Shown: positions 1-6,506 of the stretch, one piece after another
Layout: every line of letters starts with the position of its first letter
How positions within the stretch are numbered: position 1 is the stretch's first letter
NCBI GenBank assembly: GCA_905235695.1
Contig: CAJOMW010000034.1
Location: forward strand, 1-8,611
Length of the DNA stretch: 8,611 nt
DNA from: an uncultured Clostridia bacterium
GTDB lineage: Bacteria; Bacillota; Clostridia; Oscillospirales; CAG-382
Direction: 5' to 3'
The notes under the pieces: generated by a model
Seen by the model: the letters and a program-made list of their open reading frames with translations, nothing else
The model's database searches: none
Told to the model about the DNA's origin: nothing
Position numbers and translations under genes: made by a program

Positions 1-10
1 AGGGGAAGCT

Positions 11-26
11 GTCAGCGTAAGCTGAC
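11..26 (+). other. Small hairpin with GNRA-type loop at left edge
   Basis: GTCAGC (11-16) and GCTGAC (21-26) form a perfect 6-bp stem closed by GTAA, a GNRA-class tetraloop when read as plus-strand RNA. The flanks are purine-rich (AGGGGAAGCT before, TGATGAGGTGA after). There is no T-run directly behind it, so it is not a terminator by itself. It could be the end of a dispersed intergenic repeat, or lie in the 3' end of a plus-strand gene that enters from the left: frame 1 is open from the edge to a TAA at 40-42, giving 13 residues. Neither reading can be settled from 42 bases. Confidence 0.4.
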
Positions 27-44
27 TGATGAGGTGAAATAATC

Positions 45-67
45 AAAAAATCCCAAAGGGATTTTTT
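45..67. terminator. Symmetrical (bidirectional) terminator-like hairpin
   Basis: AAAAAATCCC (45-54) and GGGATTTTTT (58-67) are perfect complements around a 3-base loop, giving a 10-bp stem with an A-run on one side and a T-run on the other. This shape can act as an intrinsic terminator on both strands. On the minus strand it would be a back-up behind the aroQ terminator. On the plus strand it would stop transcription arriving from a gene left of the window, possibly the frame ending at TAA 40-42. The stem has only three G-C pairs, so efficiency may be modest. Confidence 0.6.
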
Positions 68-73
68 GTACCT

Positions 74-108
74 TAACTCCTAACTTCTCACTCCTAACTT
101 CTAACTAT
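74..108. repeat. Degenerate 7-base tandem repeat (TAACTYC)
   Basis: Five consecutive heptamers can be read on the plus strand: TAACTCC (74-80), TAACTTC (81-87), TCACTCC (88-94), TAACTTC (95-101) and TAACTAT (102-108). A further related copy, TAACTAA, lies at 119-125 after an interruption. The repeat fills the space between two terminator hairpins and has no coding potential that I can support. No function is visible; slippage-generated intergenic filler is the simplest reading. Confidence 0.6.
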
Positions 109-123
109 TTCACGCTCCTAACT

Positions 124-149
124 AAAAAACTGCCTCACGGCAGTTTTTT
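124..149 (-). terminator. Intrinsic terminator of the aro operon, overlapping the aroQ stop
   Basis: AAAAAACTGCC (124-134) pairs perfectly with GGCAGTTTTTT (139-149), an 11-bp stem with a 4-base loop. In the minus-strand transcript the loop is GUGA, a stable GNRA-type tetraloop, and its last three bases are the UGA stop codon of aroQ (137-135). The 3' arm ends in six U residues, as expected for an intrinsic terminator. The A-run on the other arm means it could also work on plus-strand transcripts. It marks the end of the eight-gene operon. Confidence 0.85.
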
Positions 150-566
150 TTGCAGCTCTTTTATAGCCTCTATGTATCCTTCAAAGCCAAGTCCCTTTAT
201 CGTCCGCACGCACGCGGCGGAAACAAACGAGTGCTGCCTGAATTCCTCGCGCTTGCTGATGTCCGAGATGTGCACCTCGACTGCCGGAACGGCGACCGTC
301 TTGAGCGCATCGAGTATCGCTATGCTTGTGTGAGTGTACGCCGCCGGGTTTATCACAATTCCGTCGACCTTTCCGTATGCCTCCTGTATCTTGTCGACTA
401 TCGCACCCTCGTGGTTCGACTGGAAGCACTCGCACTCTATCCCCTCGCCTTCGCAGTAGCTCTCTATCATCGAAACAAGGTCTGTATATGTGCTCTTTCC
501 GTATATGTCCGGCTCGCGTATGCCGAGCATATTCAGGTTCGGTCCGTTTATGACAAGTATTTTCAT
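135..566 (-). CDS. aroQ: Type II 3-dehydroquinate dehydratase
   Basis: This enzyme converts 3-dehydroquinate to 3-dehydroshikimate, step 3 of the shikimate pathway, in the cytoplasm; type II enzymes are typically dodecamers. The 143 residues are the normal family length and the gene looks intact. Visible motifs are NGPNLNMLGIREPDIYG (7-23) with the catalytic Tyr22 and Arg17, QSNHEGAIVDKI (49-60), INPAAYTHTS (72-81) with Asn73 and His79, the EVHIS segment with the catalytic His99, and Arg110. The start ATG (566-564) overlaps the aroE-aroK stop TGA by four bases (ATGA), which implies translational coupling. A GGAGG site at 580-576 lies 9 bases upstream. It is the last gene of the operon, and its stop codon sits in the loop of the terminator. 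The type I (AroD) alternative is excluded by the motifs and size. Confidence 0.97.
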   Translation of the reverse strand: MKILVINGPNLNMLGIREPDIYGKSTYTDLVSMIESYCEGEGIECECFQSNHEGAIVDKIQEAYGKVDGIVINPAAYTHTSIAILDALKTVAVPAVEVHISDISKREEFRQHSFVSAACVRTIKGLGFEGYIEAIKELQKKLP

Positions 567-1810
567 CTTTCATTTCCTCCAAAAATTATTTTGTATATTT
601 CATCCGTACATTCCTTTGAATCTTCTCCCATATCTACGCCAAAATCCGAAATAGCCGTGTATATGGGATTTCTTATATCGTAAAGCTCCATAAGTCTCTC
701 TATGCCGCCTGCTGAAAGCGGTCTGCCTGCCGTTGCGAGCTTTTCGGTGTCACGCCTGATGTACACGCATATACCGTTCTGCTTTATCAGATACCTGTTG
801 TACTCTCGTATCGGCGCACCGCCGCCTGTTGCAATAACGCACGACGGATTCTTCGTCAGCTCTGCGAGAACCTCCGTCTCAAGAGCTCTGAAGCTCTCTT
901 CGCCGTCCTCGTTTATGATATCCGGTATCCTTCTTCCCGTCTTTTTCTCCAAATACTTGTCGGTATCGTAAAAATCCATGCCGGTCTTTTCCGCAAGATA
1001 CCTGCCTATCGTCGATTTTCCGCATCCCGGCATACCCACAAGAACTATATTCGAGACCTTTTTACTGCATTTGCCGAGAATGTCCTCGACCACCGCCGTC
1101 CTGTCGGGAAAAGCCGTATCGAAGAACAGCTCGTGCGCCATGACCGCCTGCGCAACAAGCATTGACAGTCCGCTTACCGCCGGAACTCCGAGCTTTTCGG
1201 CGTCACTTAAAAATTTGGTTTTAAGCGGATTGTATATCACGTCAAGCGCCGCCGAAAGCCTTCCGAAGCGAGAAAGATCGAGGAGCGACTCGCCGTTGTT
1301 CGGATACATTCCGACAGGCGTTGTGTTCACTATTATCTCGGCGTCGGAATTGTCGTATACGTTTTCGTAATTTACCTCTCCGCCCCTTGAAACTATAACT
1401 ATATCTCTTGCTCCGAGATCCCTTATCACCGCACGCGCCGTGAGGCTGGTGCCGCCCGTGCCGAGTATCAGCGCCTTTCTGCCGGAAATATCGACGCCTG
1501 CTTTTTCTATCATATACTTGAAGCCGTAGTAGTCGGTGTTATAGCCGTAAAGCGTGCCGCCATTGTTGACTAAGGTGTTTACAGAGCCTATCTTCTTTGC
1601 CTCGTCGGAGACAACGTCGCTGAGTGCGAGAGCGTCTGTCTTGTATGGAATAGTGACGTTCAGCGCACAAAACCCGCGGCTCTTTATGAAGTCGTAAAAC
1701 TCTTCTTTTGTGAGATTTATCAGCTTGTATTCGAAATTGCCGAGCAGGTTGTGTATTATTTCGGAATAGCTGTGTTTCAGCGTTTTTCCGCAAAGTCCGT
1801 ATTTTATCAT
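563..1810 (-). CDS. aroE-aroK: Fused shikimate dehydrogenase - shikimate kinase
   Basis: One uninterrupted reading frame joins two consecutive pathway steps: NADPH-dependent reduction of 3-dehydroshikimate, then ATP-dependent 3-phosphorylation of shikimate. Counting from the ATG at 1810 (415 aa), the AroE part spans about 1-248. It has NVTIPYK (51-57, catalytic Lys57), GYNTD (89-93, Asp93), GTGGTS (117-122, nucleotide-binding turn), NPLKT and GLSMLVAQ. The kinase spans about 253-415: P-loop GMPGCGKST (259-267), DTD (282-284), FRALE (307-311), GGG (329-331), RPL (363-365) and Arg380. All key residues of both enzymes are present, so both activities are expected. I prefer ATG 1810, which has an AGGT site 7 bases upstream and fits the usual AroE N-terminus. 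An in-frame TTG at 1828 would add six residues, but its GAGGA site is 15 bases away. It lies 20 bases behind pheA and overlaps aroQ. Confidence 0.95.
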   Translation of the reverse strand: MIKYGLCGKTLKHSYSEIIHNLLGNFEYKLINLTKEEFYDFIKSRGFCALNVTIPYKTDALALSDVVSDEAKKIGSVNTLVNNGGTLYGYNTDYYGFKYMIEKAGVDISGRKALILGTGGTSLTARAVIRDLGARDIVIVSRGGEVNYENVYDNSDAEIIVNTTPVGMYPNNGESLLDLSRFGRLSAALDVIYNPLKTKFLSDAEKLGVPAVSGLSMLVAQAVMAHELFFDTAFPDRTAVVEDILGKCSKKVSNIVLVGMPGCGKSTIGRYLAEKTGMDFYDTDKYLEKKTGRRIPDIINEDGEESFRALETEVLAELTKNPSCVIATGGGAPIREYNRYLIKQNGICVYIRRDTEKLATAGRPLSAGGIERLMELYDIRNPIYTAISDFGVDMGEDSKECTDEIYKIIFGGNER

Positions 1811-1820
1811 TTGTGTACCT
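1811..1820 (-). promoter_or_regulatory. Ribosome binding site deciding the aroE-aroK start
   Basis: The minus strand reads AGGTACACAA directly before ATG 1810, putting an AGG core (1820-1818) 7 bases from the start. The competing TTG at 1828 has its nearest purine-rich site, GAGGA (1848-1844), 15 bases upstream, which is too far. The choice is not certain, because the AGGT core is weak and coupling to the pheA stop (1831-1833) could help a TTG start. Confidence 0.5.
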
Positions 1821-1830
1821 GTATACAAAA

Positions 1831-2979
1831 TTATATTTTTATTTCCTCATATACTCCGATAAACTTAAAGAAAGCGAGGCTCTTTTCAAGCTCCGAGAAC
1901 AGTGCGAGCATATTTTTATCAAGTCCGTCGGTATCCGCTTCGGCATAGAACATAAATTCAAAGTCCCTGCCGGATATAGGTCTGCTCTCTATCTTTGTCA
2001 GGTTGACGCCCATTGCCGCAAATTGTGCGAGGACGCTGAAAAGTGCGCCTGCCTTGTTCTCAATATTGAACATGAACGCCGCCTTGTTTATCGGTCTGTA
2101 AACCTCAAGCTCTTTTGAAACGCAGTAGAACATGGTGAAGTTCACCGAGCTGTTCTGCAGGTCTTTTTTCAATATGTCAAGGTCATACAGCTCTGCGCAG
2201 TTTTCGGAGGAGATAGCAGCAATGTCTTTCCTTTCGCTTTGGGAAACCATTTTCGCCGCCGCGGCTGTATTTTCGCTCACCGTGACCTTTATCTTCTTAT
2301 TTGCCGAAAGGAACTCCGAGCACTGCCCTATCGCCTGCCTGTGCGAGAATATCTCGGTGATGTCGCTGAGCGACGTGCCTTTTTTGGCGACGAGCGCATG
2401 GTGTATCGGAAGCTTTACGGATTTTATGACCTTTAAGTCGGTTTTGGAGAGCATATCGTAGACCTCGGTGACCGAGCCGTGTATGCTGTTTTCAAACGGA
2501 AGCACTCCGTACCTGCACAGTCCGCTCTCGACGCTCTTGAATACGCTCTCGAAGTTCTCAAAGTAGAGTATCTTCGGATCTTTGAATATCTTTTTGCAGG
2601 CAATCTGCGAATATGCGCCCTCGACTCCCTGGCAGGCAACGCTTGCGGAGAGAGGAAAATCGGCGTTTTTCTCATAGGCATCCACTACGTCCGAAAAAAG
2701 CTTGGACGAAGTGCCCATCATGCTGCTCTGCCTTGCCCTGCTTATCTCGAATATGGTATTGTACAAAAGCGACAGAGATCTGGAATCCGCCTCGTTTCTG
2801 CCGTCGGTAAGGCGGTCTATTATAGCCTGCTCGCGCGATGAGTCCCGCACGTTTTTTAAGTGGAGCATCTTGTACCTTGCAACATTCTCGCACAGCTCCA
2901 TTCTGTGCCAAAACAGTTTCGCTATCTCGTCGTCTGTCAGGTCTATGTTCTTTCTTATTTCACCAAGATCAAGTTCCAT
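1831..2979 (-). CDS. pheA: Bifunctional chorismate mutase / prephenate dehydratase (P-protein)
   Basis: The protein turns chorismate into prephenate and prephenate into phenylpyruvate, the Phe branch. The 382 residues match the usual three-domain P-protein. The AroQ-fold mutase (about 1-90) keeps the residues known from E. coli: Arg9, Arg26, Lys37, Asp46, Arg49, Glu50, Ser80 and Gln84. The dehydratase (about 112-290) shows QGVEGAYS (117-124), LPFENSIHGSV (160-170), HRQAIGQC (213-220) and NTAAAA (237-242). The ACT domain (about 300-380) has GALF (311-314) and ESRP (331-334), the Phe-binding signature, so Phe feedback is expected. One oddity: the hallmark TRF motif of the dehydratase reads TMF at 282-284; the Thr is kept but the Arg is Met. 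A GAGG site (2990-2987) lies 7 bases before the ATG. It follows aroC by 21 bases and lies downstream of the internal promoter. Confidence 0.95.
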   Translation of the reverse strand: MELDLGEIRKNIDLTDDEIAKLFWHRMELCENVARYKMLHLKNVRDSSREQAIIDRLTDGRNEADSRSLSLLYNTIFEISRARQSSMMGTSSKLFSDVVDAYEKNADFPLSASVACQGVEGAYSQIACKKIFKDPKILYFENFESVFKSVESGLCRYGVLPFENSIHGSVTEVYDMLSKTDLKVIKSVKLPIHHALVAKKGTSLSDITEIFSHRQAIGQCSEFLSANKKIKVTVSENTAAAAKMVSQSERKDIAAISSENCAELYDLDILKKDLQNSSVNFTMFYCVSKELEVYRPINKAAFMFNIENKAGALFSVLAQFAAMGVNLTKIESRPISGRDFEFMFYAEADTDGLDKNMLALFSELEKSLAFFKFIGVYEEIKI

Positions 2980-3000
2980 TTTGGTACCTCGTTTACTGCT

Positions 3001-4080
3001 TTATTCCGAATATATCGCATCCAGCACAGCTATTGCCGCCGCCGCTCTTATGACCGCATTTGCTCTGGGCACTATGCACGGATCGTGCCTTCCCTTTATC
3101 TCGAGCACTGTGTTCTCGCCCTTTTCAAGGTCGACAGTCTCCTGCGCTCTTGCGATGGATGGCGTAGGCTTTATTGCCGCCCTGAATATAACCGGCATAC
3201 CCGTCGCCATGCCGCCGCATATACCGCCGGCGTTGTTGGTTTTGGTTCTCACTTTTCCGCTGCCGTCAAAATAATAAGCGTCGTTGAACTCGGAGCCGTA
3301 CATTTTTGCGCCCTCAAATCCCGCGCCGAACTCTATTCCCTTTACCGCCGGAACTCCGAAGACCGCACGTGAGATGACGTTCTCAAGCCCGTCAAACATC
3401 GGGCTTCCCGTGCCGGCTTCAAGTCCGGTTATCTTGCACTCGATAACTCCGCCTACGGAATCGAGGTTTTCTGCGGCACTCTTTATAACGCCTCGCATTT
3501 CCTCGCCTTTTTTCTCGTCTATGACGGCAAAATCCATGCCGCATAGCTTTTCCATAAGCCATTCCTCGTCGCTAAGGGTGTCAAACGGTGTATCCGATAC
3601 GCTTCCGACCGAATATATGTGCGACGCTATTTTTACGCCCTTTTTCTCCAAAATTCCGAGCGCCACAGCACCTGCAATGCATATCGGAGCCGTGAGACGT
3701 CCGGAAAACTGTCCGCCGCCGCGAATATCGTAGTTTTCGCCGTACTTCACCATTGCCGGATAATCGGCGTGAGACGGGCGAGGCTTGTGAAGGAGGTTTG
3801 AGTAGTCCTTTGAGTGCATATCCGTATTTTTTATTACGGCGCATACGCTCGTGCCGCAGGTCTTTCCGTCAATGACGCCCGAAATGAACTCGACTTTGTC
3901 GGGTTCTTTGCGCTTTGTCGAAACGTCGCTCCTACCCGGTGCGCGAAGGTCGAGAAGTCTCTGAACGTACTGGCCGTCTATCTCCGTCCCGGACGGAAGT
4001 CCGTCTATGGTAACGCCTATGGCTTCTGCGTGCGACTGCCCGAAAACCGTTATTTTAATATTTTCTCCGAAGGTATTCAT
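3001..4080 (-). CDS. aroC: Chorismate synthase
   Basis: This enzyme performs the anti-1,4-elimination of phosphate from EPSP to give chorismate, the last common step; it needs reduced FMN. The 359 residues are full length. Motifs follow the family order: FGQSHAEAIGV (13-23) with His17, RPSHADYPA (101-109) with His104, DIRGGGQFSGRLTA (118-131), GGICGGMATGMP (286-297), KPTPSI (304-309) and RHDPC (331-335). Both histidines used in catalysis are present. The first signature is a variant: most families read GESHG where this one has GQSHA. A strong GGGAGGG site (4091-4085) stands close to the ATG. It is the first gene after the putative internal promoter overlapping the end of aroA, and lies 50 bases behind aroA, the largest gap between structural genes of the operon. 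Confidence 0.97.
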   Translation of the reverse strand: MNTFGENIKITVFGQSHAEAIGVTIDGLPSGTEIDGQYVQRLLDLRAPGRSDVSTKRKEPDKVEFISGVIDGKTCGTSVCAVIKNTDMHSKDYSNLLHKPRPSHADYPAMVKYGENYDIRGGGQFSGRLTAPICIAGAVALGILEKKGVKIASHIYSVGSVSDTPFDTLSDEEWLMEKLCGMDFAVIDEKKGEEMRGVIKSAAENLDSVGGVIECKITGLEAGTGSPMFDGLENVISRAVFGVPAVKGIEFGAGFEGAKMYGSEFNDAYYFDGSGKVRTKTNNAGGICGGMATGMPVIFRAAIKPTPSIARAQETVDLEKGENTVLEIKGRHDPCIVPRANAVIRAAAAIAVLDAIYSE

Positions 4081-4119
4081 ATTTCCCTCCCGAATTATCG
4101 AATTTCTCTGTACATAGTT

Positions 4120-4148
4120 ATTATACGTTATTATTCGTATATTTTCAA
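4120..4148 (-). promoter_or_regulatory. Putative internal sigma-A promoter for aroC-pheA-aroEK-aroQ
   Basis: On the minus strand TTGAAA (4148-4143) is followed by exactly 17 bases and TATAAT (4125-4120), matching 11 of 12 consensus positions at the optimal spacing. The -35 box lies inside the last codons of aroA (Leu-Lys), and the -10 box is in the 50-base aroA-aroC gap. Transcription would start near 4113, about 30 bases before the aroC ATG, and would include its GGGAGGG site. This would give the four distal genes, including pheA, transcripts that do not pass the Phe/Tyr leader. The match is by eye and the local sequence is AT-rich, so chance is possible. Confidence 0.6.
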
Positions 4149-5420
4149 CTCTTTTTCGCCCGAAAGTGCCTTGAAATGCTCAAAAAAGAGCGGATACGAC
4201 TTCTCTACCGCACGAAAATCGGAGATTTCCACGTCGCCGTCGGAAAATGCCGCCGCTATCGCCGCAGACATTGCTATGCGGTGATCGTTGAAGCTGTCTA
4301 CCTTTCCGCCGCGAAGTTTTTGTATACCGGTTATCAAAATATCGTTGTCCGTCGTCTCTATCCTTCCGCCGAGATTTTTGAGCAATTCGCTGACAGCTTC
4401 TATTCTGTCGCTCTCTTTTATGCGGAGCCGCGAGACGTTGGTTATATGCGTTACGCCGTCGGCGACCGCCGCCCTCACGCAAAGGACGGGGACGAGATCC
4501 GGAATATTCTTTGCGTCTATCTCCGTGCCTCTCAGCCTTTCTCCTGCGCTGATTTTTACACAGCCGTCTTTAGCGCAAAGCCCGGCGCCCATGCTTTCGA
4601 GTATATCAATAACCGCTCTGTCCGGCTGAGAAGAGCTTTTGCTGAGCCCTCTGACAGAAATTTCGCCGTCACCGCAAGCTGCGCAAAGCCAGAATGCGGC
4701 GTTTGACCAGTCTCCCTCCGCGCATATATCGCCCTCCGGCTTGCCGTATCCTTTAAGGCAGGTATAGACGCCGTCCTTTTCGACTATCTGCGCTCCGAAT
4801 CTGCCTATCGCCCCTATCGTCATGTCTGCGTATCCGGCGGACTCGAGGGGAGTTGTGAGCTTTATGCCCTTTGCGCGGCAGACAGGAAGGATAAACAGAA
4901 GCGCACTGAGATACTGCGAGCTTACGTTGCCGCTTATTTCAAAACAGCCGTCAAAGTCGGGATTTATCGGGGCTTCTACCGTTATGGGGATATTGTGCGA
5001 GGAAAAGACCGCCCCGGCTCTCTCGAGAGACTCGCATAGATCTCTGAAGGGCCGCTCCGGCAGCTTTCCGCGCCCGGTAAGCGTTATGCCCTTGCCGATA
5101 AAAGACGCGAGCGGCAGCAAAAATCGTGCCGTAGAACCGCTCTCACGGCAATCGAGTACGGGGCTGTCCGGAATACTCTCAAAATTTATCGGCTCTCTTA
5201 TCGTGATAACTCCGCTCTGAACGTCTATTTTTGCGCCGAGAGCCGTCATGCAGTCTATCGTTGCGTTTATGTCCGAGGACAACTCGGACGAATATTTTAT
5301 TCTTACTCTTGAGCCGGAAAGGCAGGCGCAGATAATGAGGCGGTGCAGGTCTGATTTTGATGATATGGCGTCGATTTCTCCGCTTATTTTCACCCTACCG
5401 GGAATAACTATCTTTTCCAT
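4131..5420 (-). CDS. aroA: EPSP synthase (3-phosphoshikimate 1-carboxyvinyltransferase)
   Basis: The enzyme transfers the enolpyruvyl group of phosphoenolpyruvate to shikimate 3-phosphate, step 6. At 429 residues it equals the family norm of two six-unit inside-out alpha/beta domains. Visible are SKSDLHR (21-27) with Lys22, ESGSTARFL (93-101), the PEP-binding RGKLPERPF stretch (117-125), SSQYLSALL (167-175), IPDLVPVL (306-313) with the catalytic Asp308, KESDR (335-339) with Glu336, and FNDHRIAMS (377-385). Nothing essential is missing. The glycine-rich loop reads SGST rather than the NAGT of E. coli-type enzymes, so glyphosate sensitivity cannot be predicted from sequence alone. A strong GGAGGAG site (5433-5427), placed just behind the aroB stop, stands 6 bases before the ATG. 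The last codons of the gene also carry the -35 box of a putative internal promoter. Confidence 0.97.
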   Translation of the reverse strand: MEKIVIPGRVKISGEIDAISSKSDLHRLIICACLSGSRVRIKYSSELSSDINATIDCMTALGAKIDVQSGVITIREPINFESIPDSPVLDCRESGSTARFLLPLASFIGKGITLTGRGKLPERPFRDLCESLERAGAVFSSHNIPITVEAPINPDFDGCFEISGNVSSQYLSALLFILPVCRAKGIKLTTPLESAGYADMTIGAIGRFGAQIVEKDGVYTCLKGYGKPEGDICAEGDWSNAAFWLCAACGDGEISVRGLSKSSSQPDRAVIDILESMGAGLCAKDGCVKISAGERLRGTEIDAKNIPDLVPVLCVRAAVADGVTHITNVSRLRIKESDRIEAVSELLKNLGGRIETTDNDILITGIQKLRGGKVDSFNDHRIAMSAAIAAAFSDGDVEISDFRAVEKSYPLFFEHFKALSGEKELKIYE

Positions 5421-5435
5421 TAAAGGCTCCTCCGT

Positions 5436-6482
5436 TCAAACGGCAGCTGAGAGCATCTTCTCGTAGTCGGAAAGGGGGCATTTGACAAGCACACAGCTTC
5501 CTATCTTTTCGGGTATCACAAGGGTTATCGAAGCTCCCTCTACCTTTTTGTCGCTTGAGGAGACGGAGAATATCTCATCAGGCGTCATGCCGCACTCCGT
5601 CGGAAGTCCGTATTTTTCGAGCAGAGCGCAAAGCCTTTCGGTAATGCTTTCCGAGGCGTAGCCGCATCTTTCGGCAATTTTAGAAACTATCACCATGCCT
5701 ATCGCAACGGCTGCGCCGTGCGTCAGGCTGTAACAGCTCAGCTTTTCAACGGCGTGTCCTGCCGTGTGTCCGAGGTTGAGGAGCCTTCTCTCGCCATTGT
5801 CAAATTCGTCCCTCTCTACTATATCCCTCTTTATCTTAACGCACCTCTCCACCGTCTCCGAGAGGTCTATCGAGCCGTCTTCGAGCCTCGAAAACAGCTC
5901 CTTATCACATATCACTCCGTGTTTTATGACCTCCGCATAGCCGCATGAGAGCTGTCTGTCATCGAGCGTCCCAAAGGTGTTTGTATCGCATATAACAAGG
6001 GACGGCTGATGAAATGCGCCTGCGAGATTTTTTCCGCTGTCAAGGTCTATTGCCGTCTTTCCGCCGACAGAAGAATCGACTGCGGCGAGGAGCGTAGTCG
6101 GTATCTGAATGAAATCCATGCCGCGAAGGAACGTCGCCGCCGCAAAGCCTGCTATGTCTCCGACGACGCCGCCGCCGAGCGCAACTATTATATCCGTGCG
6201 CGACAGCTTGCTGTCTGCGAGAAACTCGAGGATAGACGCATAGGTATCTATGTTCTTTGACGCCTCCCCGTTCGGAAAGGCAAAGTCCACCGTCTTAAAG
6301 CCGCTCTCTTCAAGGCTTTTCCTGACGGTGTCGAGATAGAGCGACGCCACCTTGTCGTCGGTTATTATAGCCGCACGGCAGGGACTCTTTACCTCGAGAA
6401 GGTATTTGCCTGTGTTGCCCAGTATGCCCTCGCCTATCAGCACTTTATATTTTTTTGATGCGTTTACTTCAACCGTTCGCAT
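5436..6482 (-). CDS. aroB: 3-dehydroquinate synthase
   Basis: The enzyme cyclises DAHP to 3-dehydroquinate (step 2) using NAD+ and a divalent metal, usually zinc or cobalt. The 348 residues are the family length. Features in order: GGGVVGDIAGFAAATFLRG (103-121), the NAD-binding and helix region; QIPTTLLAAVDSSVGGKTA (126-144); GKNLAGAFHQP (150-160); the metal ligand Glu184 in GYAEVIKHG; LNLGHTAGHAVE (235-246) with metal ligand His239 and the second His243; and His255 in LTHG, the third ligand. A GGGAG site (6493-6489) stands 6 bases before the ATG. The gene follows tyrA by 24 bases and precedes aroA by 15, so it is transcribed with them. No truncation or unusual residue was seen. Confidence 0.97.
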   Translation of the reverse strand: MRTVEVNASKKYKVLIGEGILGNTGKYLLEVKSPCRAAIITDDKVASLYLDTVRKSLEESGFKTVDFAFPNGEASKNIDTYASILEFLADSKLSRTDIIVALGGGVVGDIAGFAAATFLRGMDFIQIPTTLLAAVDSSVGGKTAIDLDSGKNLAGAFHQPSLVICDTNTFGTLDDRQLSCGYAEVIKHGVICDKELFSRLEDGSIDLSETVERCVKIKRDIVERDEFDNGERRLLNLGHTAGHAVEKLSCYSLTHGAAVAIGMVIVSKIAERCGYASESITERLCALLEKYGLPTECGMTPDEIFSVSSSDKKVEGASITLVIPEKIGSCVLVKCPLSDYEKMLSAAV

Positions 6483-6506
6483 TTTATTCTCCCTTTTCGT
6501 CTTTAT

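Noticed and set aside
26..39. CTGATGAGGTGAAA resembles the hammerhead ribozyme core (CUGAUGA ... GAAA)
   Set aside because: There is no stem II between the two conserved blocks (only three bases), and no stems I and III around a cleavage site can be drawn. It is most likely a chance match.
1830..1835. TATAAT on the minus strand just before aroE-aroK, as a second internal promoter
   Set aside because: At 17- or 18-base spacing the upstream hexamer matches only about two positions of TTGACA. The AT-rich end of pheA explains the box by chance.
2702..3274. Long plus-strand open frame of 190 codons
   Set aside because: It is antisense to the pheA start and aroC end, shows no recognisable motif, and spans the boundary of two well-supported genes. 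The same holds for the plus-strand frames at 7806-8381 (under aroF), 4176-4706 (under aroA) and 150-683 (under aroQ and aroE-aroK).
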